NCBI RefSeq assembly: GCF_001874625.1 | Contig: NZ_CP017671.1 | Location: 558,001-622,000, forward strand | Reading direction: 5' to 3' | Source: Providencia rettgeri | Lineage (GTDB): Bacteria > Pseudomonadota > Gammaproteobacteria > Enterobacterales > Enterobacteriaceae | Length of the DNA: 64,000 nt | In this document: positions 8,699 through 19,100 of the stretch, piece by piece | Numbering within the stretch: the stretch's first letter is position 1 | Layout of the letters: every line of letters begins with the position of its first letter | The notes under the pieces: model-generated | Database searches by the model: none | The model's input: only the letters and a program-made list of their open reading frames with translations | Told to the model about the DNA's origin: nothing | Position numbers and translations under genes: made by a program

Positions 8699-9925
8699 TT
8701 ATCCCTTTACACACACTACTTGGCGTAGGGTATGAACAATTTCTACCAGTGAGGACTGCGCAGCCATCACCGCATCAATGTCTTTATAAGCCATCGGTAT
8801 TTCATCAATCACATCACTGTCTTTTCGGCACTCAACATGGGCTGTCGCTATTTTTTGGTCACTTACAGAGAAACGTTTTTTAGCCTCTGTCCGGCTCATG
8901 ACCCGCCCTGCACCATGGCTGCATGAACAAAAACTTTCTTCGTCACCTAAACCGCGCACAATAAAACTTTTCGCCCCCATTGACCCTGGAATGATCCCCA
9001 TTTGGCCTTTTCGTGCAGATACCGCGCCTTTTCGGGTTACCAGTACTTCTTCACCAAAGTGCTGTTCTTTTTGCACATAGTTATGATGGCAATTTACGGC
9101 TTCTTGTTCTGTGATAAACGGCTTTGGAATTTCACGTGATAGTGCTTCCAATACGCGGTGCATCATTACTTCACGGTTATGGCGAGCAAAGTCTTGCGCC
9201 CAACCCACTGCTTCCATATAGTCATTAAAGTGCACACTACCTTCTTTAAAGTAAGCAAGGTCTCTATCCGGCAAATTGGCGATATGCTGTTGCATATCTT
9301 TTTGTGCCAGCGTGATAAACAAGTTACCTATCGCATTTCCCACCCCGCGTGACCCGCTATGTAGCATTACCCATACACGGTCTTGTTCATCTAAACACAG
9401 TTCAATAAAGTGGTTCCCCGTTCCTAATGTCCCTAAATGTTTGTAATGATTAGTGTTACGTAGTTTTGGGTATTTATCACAGATACGTTTAAACTCTTCA
9501 TCCAAGTGCGCCCAGTGGGTATCGACAATATCCGGTGTACGATACCAAGCCCCTTTATCACGTCCATGGCGGTGGGTTGTTCGACCATGTGGTACCGCCG
9601 CTTCGATAGCGAAACGAATATTTTGCAGGCTATCTGGTAAATCAGCCGCTGTTAATGATGTACGCACGGCAATCATCCCACAGCCAATATCCACGCCAAC
9701 TGCCGCAGGGATAATCGCCCCTTTGGTTGGTATAACACTTCCTATCGTCGAACCTTTTCCAACGTGTACATCCGGCATTACCGCAAGGTGCTTAAAAATA
9801 AACGGCATTTTAGCGGTGTTTTGTAGTTGTGTTACCGCTTTCGGGTCTACAGGCACGCCGTTGGTCCACATTTTTACAGGCACGCCATTTTCTTGAATTA
9901 ATTGATTAAAGTTATTGTTATTCAT
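8699..9925 (-). CDS. rtcB: RNA-splicing ligase RtcB
   Basis: A GTP- and Mn-dependent RNA ligase that joins 2',3'-cyclic phosphate or 3'-phosphate ends to 5'-OH ends. Length is 408 residues, the same as E. coli RtcB. The metal-binding DIGCGM motif has D79 and C82, GTGNHF holds further ligands, and SCSHGAGR places the guanylated histidine at residue 337, as in E. coli. It starts two bases after the slipin stop, so the genes are tightly coupled. No RtcA cyclase or archease gene is present in the window, unlike the E. coli rtcBA arrangement. Confidence 0.96.
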   Translation of the reverse strand: MNNNNFNQLIQENGVPVKMWTNGVPVDPKAVTQLQNTAKMPFIFKHLAVMPDVHVGKGSTIGSVIPTKGAIIPAAVGVDIGCGMIAVRTSLTAADLPDSLQNIRFAIEAAVPHGRTTHRHGRDKGAWYRTPDIVDTHWAHLDEEFKRICDKYPKLRNTNHYKHLGTLGTGNHFIELCLDEQDRVWVMLHSGSRGVGNAIGNLFITLAQKDMQQHIANLPDRDLAYFKEGSVHFNDYMEAVGWAQDFARHNREVMMHRVLEALSREIPKPFITEQEAVNCHHNYVQKEQHFGEEVLVTRKGAVSARKGQMGIIPGSMGAKSFIVRGLGDEESFCSCSHGAGRVMSRTEAKKRFSVSDQKIATAHVECRKDSDVIDEIPMAYKDIDAVMAAQSSLVEIVHTLRQVVCVKG

Positions 9926-9927
9926 TG

Positions 9928-11046
9928 TTATTCCTTAATTTTTACCAATCCGTTTAATACTTGATCTAACCCACCATAAACGGAAATTTGGTCGATTCGA
10001 TGTGCGATACTTTCTAAGGTTTCAAGTTCTTTTAAACGCAGCGCAACTGGGTTGTTTTCCATCACTTTTGCGGTATTTAACAGTGAACGAGTCGCGGCGG
10101 TTTCTTCACGGCGGCGGATCACGTTAGCTTGTGCCGATTTTTCGGCTTCAACGACTTGAGATAAAATAGTGCGCATATCCCCCGGCAAAATGATGTCTTT
10201 TACACCGATACTATCGATTTCTAAGCCAAACTCAACGACGCACTGCGCGACTTGAATCAACATCAACTCATCAATTAACTGCTTGTTTTCTAAAAGTTCA
10301 TCTAAGGTTCGGGTACCCACGATTTCTCGTATTGAAAACTGCAATTCACGATATAAATGCTCTACAGGCTGGCTCAGTTTTGAGAATGCCAGCAAAACAT
10401 CGTGATAGCGCCAGTTGGCACACAGGTTGATGCGTAATGTGACTTTGTCTTTGGTTAAAATCTCTTGTCCGCTAACTTCTAATGATTGTAAGCGAGTGTC
10501 TATTATCTCAACTTCCGGTTTGTGGTTGATTTTCCAATAACCGTAAGTTCCCGGTTGTAATAAATCTTGTATCTCACCATCAATTTTTAGCATACCGACA
10601 TGCCATGCAGGTACTTGGCTAATTAAGGCCAACTCATTGCCTTTAATGCGTTTTTTACCCATCAGACGTGCAACGAATACAGAGTCAATAACGCTATTTT
10701 CTAGCGACTGCGGCTCCACTTTTAAATTATTGCCATTTTTCCAATACAACCGACGGCTCGCAGGTGGCAGTATTTCTGTCAAACTATTGTGCAAGTATAT
10801 AAAACCAATCTCGTCATCAGTCAAAGCGATGTCAATACAGTGATCATCAACCCAATCAGGGTGAAATTGGCGTAAGTGGTCTGCCAGTTTTTCATCAATA
10901 GGTTCGTTATCAAGTGTGAACAATGACACCGTCAATTGATTAAACCAATCGTTTAAACGGTGCTCACCCGCAGTCAGTAATTGTTTAAAATCCCCATTTT
11001 TAGCGGTCAATGCGATTTGTCCTTGAGCGATATTTATTTTTTTCAT
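9928..11046 (-). CDS. Slipin (SPFH/band 7 family) protein of the RtcB operon
   Basis: A 372-residue protein with a C-terminal SPFH/band-7 domain. LQSLEVSGQEILTKDKVTLR and ALLAFSKLSQPVEHLYRELQ lead into QFSIREIVGTRTLDELLENK and IDSIGVKDIILPGDMRTILS, the pattern of stomatin/slipin proteins. A helical tail with AEKSAQANVIRRREETAATR follows. No strong N-terminal membrane segment is visible, so it may be membrane-peripheral or cytoplasmic. It is first in the operon with rtcB and the nucleotidyltransferase, downstream of a sigma54 promoter and a structured RNA. Slipins adjoin rtcB in several described repair operons; the mechanistic role is unknown. Confidence 0.8.
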   Translation of the reverse strand: MKKINIAQGQIALTAKNGDFKQLLTAGEHRLNDWFNQLTVSLFTLDNEPIDEKLADHLRQFHPDWVDDHCIDIALTDDEIGFIYLHNSLTEILPPASRRLYWKNGNNLKVEPQSLENSVIDSVFVARLMGKKRIKGNELALISQVPAWHVGMLKIDGEIQDLLQPGTYGYWKINHKPEVEIIDTRLQSLEVSGQEILTKDKVTLRINLCANWRYHDVLLAFSKLSQPVEHLYRELQFSIREIVGTRTLDELLENKQLIDELMLIQVAQCVVEFGLEIDSIGVKDIILPGDMRTILSQVVEAEKSAQANVIRRREETAATRSLLNTAKVMENNPVALRLKELETLESIAHRIDQISVYGGLDQVLNGLVKIKE

Positions 11047-11222
11047 TATTTTTCCTTTTTCAATATTTATCCGGCACTGAAGAAAAAAGCGAAGTGGTGA
11101 GGGGAAAAGTAGAGTGCCAAAATTGGCTGTCTAAATTTCTGCTCATCACTCGGCAAAGCTCTCGAGTGGCGGTTTCAAGCTTAACTTCTGCTTAGTTTTA
11201 TACAGTTGGATTTGTATTTTTT

Positions 11223-11355
11223 TCAGGAGTCGAACCTGATAGCTAGGCTATTACCAAGGTATCTTACTGACGGCGGCATACAGACCATGTAGTGACTGAG
11301 TCACCATGTCTGCACCGGTTGAACTCGAAGTTCAGACAATTTCCGGCAGTGGATG
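11223..11355 (-). ncRNA. Structured RNA with tRNA-like T-arm, candidate Y-like (YrlA-type) RNA
   Basis: On the minus strand, just after a sigma54 promoter, the transcript would begin near 11355. It has a closing helix between 11343-11350 and 11266-11273 (seven of eight positions pair). Inside are two hairpins, GAAC-loop-GTTC and CAGAC/GTCTG with an inner GTGAC/GTCAC. Next come a D-loop-like CTTGGTAAT at 11250-11258 and a perfect T-arm at 11223-11239: five-base stem TCAGG/CCTGA around the seven-base loop TTCGACT. No acceptor stem or anticodon arm can be made, so it is not an ordinary tRNA. Bacterial Y RNAs of the YrlA type have a Ro-binding stem plus a tRNA-mimic module and occur beside rtcB operons. 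No Ro/TROVE gene is in this window. A further hairpin (CACTCG/CGAGTG, 11147-11168) lies in the remaining leader. Confidence 0.6.
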
Positions 11356-11365
11356 AAGATATAAT

Positions 11366-11381
11366 TGCCAGAAGCGTGCCA
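11366..11381 (-). promoter_or_regulatory. Sigma54 (RpoN) promoter of the slipin-rtcB operon
   Basis: On the minus strand TGGCAC, five bases, TGGCA. This has the invariant GG and GC at the right spacing and one mismatch to the consensus TGGCAC-N5-TTGCW. Transcription would start near 11355 and run through the structured RNA into slipin, rtcB and the nucleotidyltransferase gene. The 150 bp of AT-rich DNA between it and rtcR would hold the activator sites. Confidence 0.8.
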
Positions 11382-11532
11382 ACTTTTATTAAAGTAAGTT
11401 AAAAAATTTTATATTATTGAAAAATAACAAATAAATATATCTGGTTAAATTTTACTAACATTACCAAGAGAAATGAATTAGGCTATTTATTATCTTTTTA
11501 TATCGCATTTTATAAATTTATATAAACTCATC

Positions 11533-13113
11533 ATGAATAAGAAACGCAAAGTGGTCATTGGTGTATTGGGCACAGTACTCGATAGAAGAGGCAAAAAAGC
11601 CAATCGCTGGACAAAATGGCGGCCAACGGTTGGCCTTTGCCAACAGCCTAATTTGGATATTGGTCGTTTTGAATTACTGCATCAGGTGAATGACTATGGC
11701 ATGGCGCACCGGGTGAAAGAGGACATTGAACAAGCTTCTCCCAATACGGAAGTGGTACTGCATGAGGTGGATATTGCTGACCCGTGGGATTTTGAAGAGG
11801 TTTATACCTCATTACTGGATTTTTCTTCGCATTATCAATTTGATACTGATAATGAAGAGTATCTGGTACATATCACTACGGGTACCCATGTGGTGCAAAT
11901 TTGCTGGTTCTTATTAACCGAGGCTCATTACCTGCCTGCGAAGTTAATTCAAACCTCCCCAAGCCAAAAGGGGCGGGAGAAAGACCCTGCCGGTATTCAT
12001 GCGGTGATAGACCTTGATCTTAGCCGTTACGCCCATATCACCAGCCGTTTCCAAACAGAGCAGCAACAGCAGGTTTCGTTTTTAAAATCGGGTATTGCCA
12101 CCCGCAACGCGGCATTTAATACCATGATTGAGCAAATCGAACGCGTCGCATTACGCTCTAAAGCCCCGATTTTACTCAATGGGCCAACGGGGGCGGGGAA
12201 GTCTTTCTTAGCTCGGCGAATTTATCAACTGCGTGAAAGCCGCCATCAAGTTAAAGGGCGATTTGTGGAAGTAAACTGTGCAACGCTTCGTGGTGATAAC
12301 GCTATGTCGACGCTGTTTGGTCATGTAAAAGGGGCGTTCACAGGGGCAATCAACCCAAGGCGTGGGTTACTGAAAGAAGCGGATGGCGGTATTTTATTTC
12401 TCGATGAAATTGCGGAACTTGGGCTAGATGAACAAGCAATGCTATTGAAAGCCATTGAGGAGAAAAGCTTTTTTCCTTATGGTTCAGATGAAGAAATTCA
12501 CAGTGACTTTCAATTAATTGCAGGGACTCACCGTAATTTGGCGCAGCAAGTGGAAGAGGGCAAATTTCGTGAAGACTTATTTGCCCGTATCAATATGTGG
12601 ACATTTGCCTTACCGGGCTTGCGTGACCGCCGTGAAGACATCGAACCGAATATTGATTATGAATTAGCCAAATTTTGCCAAGACCAACAAAGCCAAATTC
12701 GTTTTGATAGCGAAGCTCGAAACGTTTATGTGAAGTTTGCCTGTTCCCCTCAAGCCCATTGGCGTGGAAATTTCCGTGAGTTGGGTGCCTCCATTAACCG
12801 AATGGCAACGTTTGCTGAACGCGGGCGTATTACCAAAGCGGTAGCCGAAGAGGAAATTGGCCGTTTGCAAGCTCAATGGCAGTCAAAATCAACCAATACA
12901 TTACCAAAGCAAATTGGCGAAATTGATTTATTCGACCAGCAACAGTTAGCAACCGTGCTGGAAGTTTGCCGGCGTTCATCTTCTTTGTCAGAAGCGGGGC
13001 GTGAGCTGTTTGCCATTTCACGGCAACATAAAAAACAGCCAAATGATGCAGATAGGCTGCGAAAATATTTGGCAAAGTTTGGGTTAGATTGGGATGGGGT
13101 GAGAAAGGGATAA
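11533..13113 (+). CDS. rtcR: Sigma54-dependent activator RtcR
   Basis: A 526-residue activator of the rtc RNA-repair operon. The N-terminal part (about residues 1-185) matches the RtcR-specific sensor, a CARF-type domain thought to bind a nucleotide ligand from damaged RNA; VHITTGTHVVQI at 112-123 is a conserved piece. The AAA+ core has Walker A GPTGAGKS (217-224), the sigma54-contacting GAFTGA loop (267-272) and Walker B ILFLDE (287-292). The C-terminal part carries a short helix-turn-helix region. It is divergent from the operon with the sigma54 promoter, as in other rtc loci. Confidence 0.95.
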   Translation: MNKKRKVVIGVLGTVLDRRGKKANRWTKWRPTVGLCQQPNLDIGRFELLHQVNDYGMAHRVKEDIEQASPNTEVVLHEVDIADPWDFEEVYTSLLDFSSHYQFDTDNEEYLVHITTGTHVVQICWFLLTEAHYLPAKLIQTSPSQKGREKDPAGIHAVIDLDLSRYAHITSRFQTEQQQQVSFLKSGIATRNAAFNTMIEQIERVALRSKAPILLNGPTGAGKSFLARRIYQLRESRHQVKGRFVEVNCATLRGDNAMSTLFGHVKGAFTGAINPRRGLLKEADGGILFLDEIAELGLDEQAMLLKAIEEKSFFPYGSDEEIHSDFQLIAGTHRNLAQQVEEGKFREDLFARINMWTFALPGLRDRREDIEPNIDYELAKFCQDQQSQIRFDSEARNVYVKFACSPQAHWRGNFRELGASINRMATFAERGRITKAVAEEEIGRLQAQWQSKSTNTLPKQIGEIDLFDQQQLATVLEVCRRSSSLSEAGRELFAISRQHKKQPNDADRLRKYLAKFGLDWDGVRKG

Positions 13114-13140
13114 AAAGAAAAACCCCCGCCGAGGCGGGGG
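13112..13140 (-). terminator. Rho-independent terminator of the giant adhesin gene
   Basis: Eight-base GC stem CCCCCGCC / GGCGGGGG with a two-base loop. On the minus strand it is followed by TTTTTCTTTTTA, so it terminates the adhesin transcript; on the plus strand there is no T-run after the rtcR end. Confidence 0.85.
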
Positions 13141-13149
13141 GAGGGTGAG

Positions 13150-16100
13150 TTAAGGTTTAAAGGCGCAGACAGCGCTATTGTCCCAAATTTTTACACCGGA
13201 GTTGCTGTTAAAAGGTAGTAGGCCACCATCTACAATAGATAGCAAAGTACGATCATGGGTAGAACTTTGGTCATGCTTAACTACGATATACGGAATTGCG
13301 AAGATGCTGGATTGATATCTTTGTAGGTTCCCCCATTCAGGGATGATTGAACCTGTTTGTCTTGCGAAGTTTGAAGCAAAATCAGTAACAGTGGAAAGAG
13401 TTCCTCCGTTGATTTTACAGTGCTCTTCAGGCGTACTCGCTTTAGATGAGCGGAGATCCAACCAAATGTGGGGGGTAATACTAAATTTGACAACCCCATC
13501 ATGGCCAACACCTGATTTTGCACGACCTGTGATTTCTGCCGTCCAAGAAGAACTTGGTTTTTTGTTGAAAGTGACTACGCCATTGTTATTGACTGTGAGC
13601 CAATTTTTAGATACCTGCCAGTTATAATCCGATGGCCTTCCAACAGGTACCTTAATGGTAAAGGTTGCATCTTTGAATCCGAATTTAGGGAAACCACTGT
13701 TGAATTCAAAAGTATGTGGGTTAATATGAGTCTCCAGCTGTACTTTTCCATAAGCGGTAAAGGTGAATGTCGGTGGTCTGTTTGTTGCACCGATGGAGTC
13801 TTTATCTATTTCAACAATCGCTGTGCCTTGTTTGTCACTGGATATATCAATGATATAAGTCCCTTTGGAATTAGAGAGTTCCTTCATGTTATCATTATAC
13901 AAAGCCGCACCTTTTACCTTAATTGTAGGGAATTGGTCGGTAATCAGGCTACCAGCAGTATCTTTTAGCACTAATTGGATAGTGGCTATAGAGTGACCGC
14001 GTTTATCAATATCGCGGTTAACAACGGAGAACTCACTGCGACCAGTTCTAAATACCGGGACACCAACGGCTACCTCTACATCTTGGGTGTGTGAGAGTGA
14101 ATTGACACTGACTTTAATTTTCTTTGTCACTAGGGTATTAAATACAATGTTTGCTGTGTAGCTACCATCCTTATTATCTGTCCAAGATGAAGGGGAGGTA
14201 TTATTTTGCGTATCTGAAATAGTGACATCGGCCATTTGGACGCCAATAACGCCATTCCCATACATATCAGCTAAGGTTACTGTTATTGATGTATTTTCAC
14301 CCATTTTAACCTTCTTGGGTACAGTTGACTTGACTGTTTTGACATGGCTAGGGCCACTTAATGGCTTAACTGCTACTGTATGGCTAGATGGTACATTATT
14401 AACTTCTGCTATTAACGAGTGGTTTCCTAGCTTATTTAATTGGACATCAGTCGTATAAACGCCATCTTGTGTGCTATTCCACATTAAGGTTTGTGTAGGC
14501 AAGGTCACTAATACATCAGTTAAGGTGATATCCTTTGCATCTACCTTGGTAACAGGATTGCCATATGTATCTTTTAGGGTTAAGGACAGTGTTACCTTAG
14601 TGCCCGGTGTGATTGATTTTGCTGGTGTTGAAAGTGTCGCAGAGATCACGTTTGCAGCACCTTTAAGTGGGTTCACCGTAATTTCGTTGGTTGGAGCGGA
14701 TACCGTATTCACGGTGGCGGTTAACGTATGCTTACCGACTAATGTCAGTGGAACCTTGGCTTTATAAACGCCATCTGATGCCATGCCCCATGCAATACGG
14801 CTACTATCAATTTTTTGTTTATGGCTATCTATTAAAGCAATATCCGAGCCATTGACGCCAATCACAAAGTTATCGTGCTTATCTTTTAACACTAAGGTTA
14901 ATTCAACGTCTTGCCCAGCCTTGAGTGACGTTGTTTTTACCGTTAAGTTAGCTTTTGCTACTTTATCTTGGCCACTTGGATGAGCGACTGTCAGGGTTTG
15001 AGCAAGGCTATCGTATTTATTCACCCTTGCCTGCAATGACCCAGTGCCGACGTTGTTAAATGGCAGCGATGCAGTATAGGTTCCATTCGTAGAAGATGAC
15101 CAGTTTGGACTGAGTGTCGTATTACCATAAGTTATGGTGATGTCACCGTCCGGCACCTGACTAACGTTGTTACCATACATATCGATAAGTGATAGGGTTA
15201 ATGTGACTGAATTACCAACGGTTATTGTTGAATTGTCCAGAGCCAATGTTGCATTATTCACATGGCGAGTGCCACTGAATGATTCAACTTTCACGGTATC
15301 ATTAGACAGCACATTCTTAACTGAGGTCGTTAATGTGTGGCTTCCTACCTTATTTAACTGGACGTTAGTCGTATAAACGCCATCTTGCGAGCTACTCCAC
15401 GTTACGCTTGCTGTAGGCAAGGTCGCGAACGCATCAGTTAAGGAAATATCCTTTGTGTCGACCTTGGTGACCGGGTTGTCATATTTATCTTTTAGGGTTA
15501 AGGATAGTGCTACATTAGTACCCGGCATGATTGATTTTGCTGATGTTGAAAGTGTTGCAGATTTCACATTCGCAGCACCTGTTAGGGAGTTCACCGTAAT
15601 TTCGTTGGTTGGAGCGGATACCGTATTCACGGTGGCTGTTAACGTATGCTTACCGACTAATGTCAGTGGAACTTTGGCTTTATAAACCCCCGCTGATTCC
15701 ATGTTCCAAGCAATGCTACTGCTATCAATTTTTTGTTTGCTATGGTTATCGACTAAAGTAATATCCAAGCCATTGACGCCAGTCACCAAGTTTTGGTATT
15801 GGTCTTTCAGTGTTAAGGTTAACTCAACATTTTCACCTGCACTAACCATGCTGGTATTTGCTGATATGTCCGCTGTTTTTACCACATCCTTTCCGCTTGG
15901 ATAGGTGGCTTCCACGGTCTGTATACGACTTGGCTGGTTGTTTACAATCGCTTTGAACTGGTAATTACCCATGGTTTCTAACCGTTGTTTGGTGGTATAC
16001 ACGCCATCTTGTATGTTAGCCCATGTCGTCTTGACGGCTTTTTGGTTGTTGGTGAATTGAATATCGTTAGTATCGACCTTGATAACCCCATTATCAACGC

Positions 16101-19100
16101 TATCGGTTAGGGTTAATGTTAAGGTGACTTCTTTACCTGCTTCAATGGTGCCTTCTTTGGTTTCAAGTCGGGTTTTATGGACATGACTTACCCCTTCGGC
16201 AGGTGAAATGGTTAGCTCAAGCTTATCGCTGAGCATTTTATTTGCCACCACTTGAATTGATTGCTTGTGTAGCTTGTTCATAATGACTTCTTGAGTATAT
16301 AGCCCATCGCTGACTTCTATCCATGCGGTAGTTGGTTGTAGATTAGTCAGTAAATTCAATGCGTTTTTTGCACCAGTGAGTTTGTTATTGAACTTATCTC
16401 TTAGCGCAACAGTTAGAGTGACTTTATCACCTGAATTTATTGTGGTGCTTTGAGCGTTGTGAGTAACAAAAATCGTCTCTAATGAGCGCCTTAACCCATC
16501 TTTATCATAAGAAGTGATTGGGACCGCTATAGGGGGATTAACGACCCATTCGGCAGTTTTTGATAGCCCGTTAACTTCCACCATTATCTGATAACTGTTA
16601 GCTTTAGTGGCAGGAAGGTGAGCTGTATACCCGTTCAATATATTTTTTTCCGTAAATATAATGTTCTGTTTTTGCCCATTAATTTTCACGGTGATATCAC
16701 TACTTAGGACATTGTTAACAGGGTTTCGATATTGGTCAGTTAAGTGAATTAAGAACGATGATGCTTCCCCTGCTTCACTTCTGGCTATCGGTGAAATGGC
16801 GATTGCCGTCACCGCATCTTTACCCGATGGTGAATTGACCATGACATTTGTTATATCTGTAAACTGGCCAATTTCAGCCTTTAGCTTATGTGTTTTAACC
16901 TTAGTGAGCTTGATGCTGGTGGAGTAGATACCTAAGCCGTGGAGATCTTCATCCCAGACAGTGGGTATGGTGTTGTTACTTTCAGTCAGCGTGATCTTAT
17001 GATTATCGAGTTTAATAACTGGATTGTCATTTATATCAGTTATTTTTAGCGATAACGTGACTTTACTGCCTGCGGTAATGGTGCTTAAGTTTGTTGTTAG
17101 TTTAACTTTACTTATATGACTTTGGTTGGTTGACGGCTGCGCATCAACCAATACATTATGACTTTCTATTAGATTAACGGTTGCTTTCAGCGAGTGGACC
17201 CCTACGGTAGAAACCGTTGTTGGTGCAGTATAGATACCATTTCCTTGTGGCGTCCAGATTAAACCCGTTAGGTTTTTCTTAATATGCGCATCATTAATGG
17301 TGATATCTTTAGCGGTGATCCCGCCAACACCATTATTCCATTGGTCTAATAATGTCAGAGTCAGTTCTGTTTTACTTCCCACTGTCAGTTGGTTAGTGCT
17401 GGCGTTAAGCTGAACGGTTTTTACCTGTGTTGGGCCGGTTAGTGCGTTGACGCTAACGGCAAGTGGTGTGCTTGCTTGGTTGTTAACTCGACTTACAAAA
17501 GTGTTTCTCCCTTGTTTATGTAACGGGAGTGTGGTGGTGTAAACCCCTGTGCCTAGTTTTTGCCAAGAGAGTGCAGAGATAAGCGTATTATTATGCTCTA
17601 ATCGAATATCGCTAGCCTGTACCTTTTCAACACCGTTACCATGGCTATCTGTCAATGTTAATTGTAATTTGACGGAATCGCCGACCATAAACATCTTGCC
17701 AGTCTCCTTTAACTCCACACTGTGAACGGCAGATTTACCTTCTGGGGCATTAACTTGAATGGTTTGTGATTGGGAAATGTTATTGACGGTTACTTGTAAC
17801 GTATCTGTCCCTACTTTACTCAACAACAACTCCGTGGAATAGCTGCCATCTGCGTTATCCTGCCATTTTACAGAGCTGGCTTGTTTTGTCTTGGTCATAA
17901 TGCCGTGACTAACACCGATTAGCTTATGATCAAAATGGTCAGTTAAGGTGACTGTGAGTTTTAGTTTATTACCGGCTTGCTGATGAGTTATCTGTATAGG
18001 GTCAAATTGTACGTTCTTCACCACGCCGCGTGAGTTTGTAGCCCCCGAGCCATCAGGTTTATCTGCGAGAATAGCTTTTGGTTTTTCCACTGTGAGGCTT
18101 ATAGTGTCGGATATTTTGTTAATTCTAATCCTAAAGGTGTATCCCCCTGCCTGTAGGGTTGGTAATGTGAGAATATAGTTACCATTAGCCAATTGAGAGA
18201 CGTTGAAGGTAGTCCCCAAATTATTTATGATGCCAAATGACACTTGATTAATATTGGCGACTGGGTGACCGTTTTTGTCTGTCATGGAAAGCACCAGTGT
18301 ACCGCCTACGCCCGCTAACATAGGTACAGGCATGGACGACAGAATTTTAATCTGGGAAACCTTACTATCCCCTTCAGCATGCCCGACATCAATCTTAACC
18401 AGATCACTTTGCGAACTGTTAACCTTAGCGACTAAGTGGTCTTCACCCAATGCCGTTAACATTAAGTCCGCAGTGTAGGTCCCATCTTTGTTATCAACCC
18501 AAAGCACATTACTAGTTTGGTTGTGGGTTAATTCAATATTTTTAACGTCAATACCACTTAGAGGGTTATCAAACGCATCTTTTAACGTCAGCGTTAGTTT
18601 TATCGTATCCATTGATTTGAGGTTGGCGGCGGTTTTTATGGCCAGTTCAGCGGTATTAACCACACCTATCTGACCCTGCCCCCCAGAGCCATCGTGATGG
18701 GTTGCTTTGGTGACCGTTGCAGCGTTTACCACCCAGATTTGTGTTGCTGTGTGTGTATTCGCACGAACTTCAACTGTATAGCTACCGGCTTTTTTAGGCG
18801 GTAAGGTGGCGGTATAAGTCCCTTTTGAAGTTAAGGATTCAGTGAAAATGGCGTCTATCAGTGCACCATTGAGCGTGACCTTAAAGTCATCAGCAATTTG
18901 CGTGACACCATGTTGATTGATATCAAGGGCTTTCACCATTAGGGTTGGCGAGTGACCTGCTGCTGTTGGGGCAATAGGGCTAAGCTCCAGTGTGCTAATT
19001 TGCGCCACTTGGTTGGCATTTTGTACGTCAACAGTGACAGCTTGGCTTGCTATTGAGTTTACCGTGGCTTTCAGTGTATCAGCCCCCAGTTTATTTAACG

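Noticed and set aside
9453-9896. 147-codon plus-strand ORF opposite rtcB
   Set aside because: rtcB on the other strand is complete and highly conserved; the opposite frame shows no family features.
11010-11195. 61-codon plus-strand ORF in the rtc leader
   Set aside because: It overlaps the slipin start on the opposite strand and lies in the structured leader; no ribosome site and no recognisable sequence.
11223-11350. Ordinary tRNA gene
   Set aside because: The T-arm is perfect, but no seven-base acceptor stem, anticodon arm or CCA-adjacent end can be formed.
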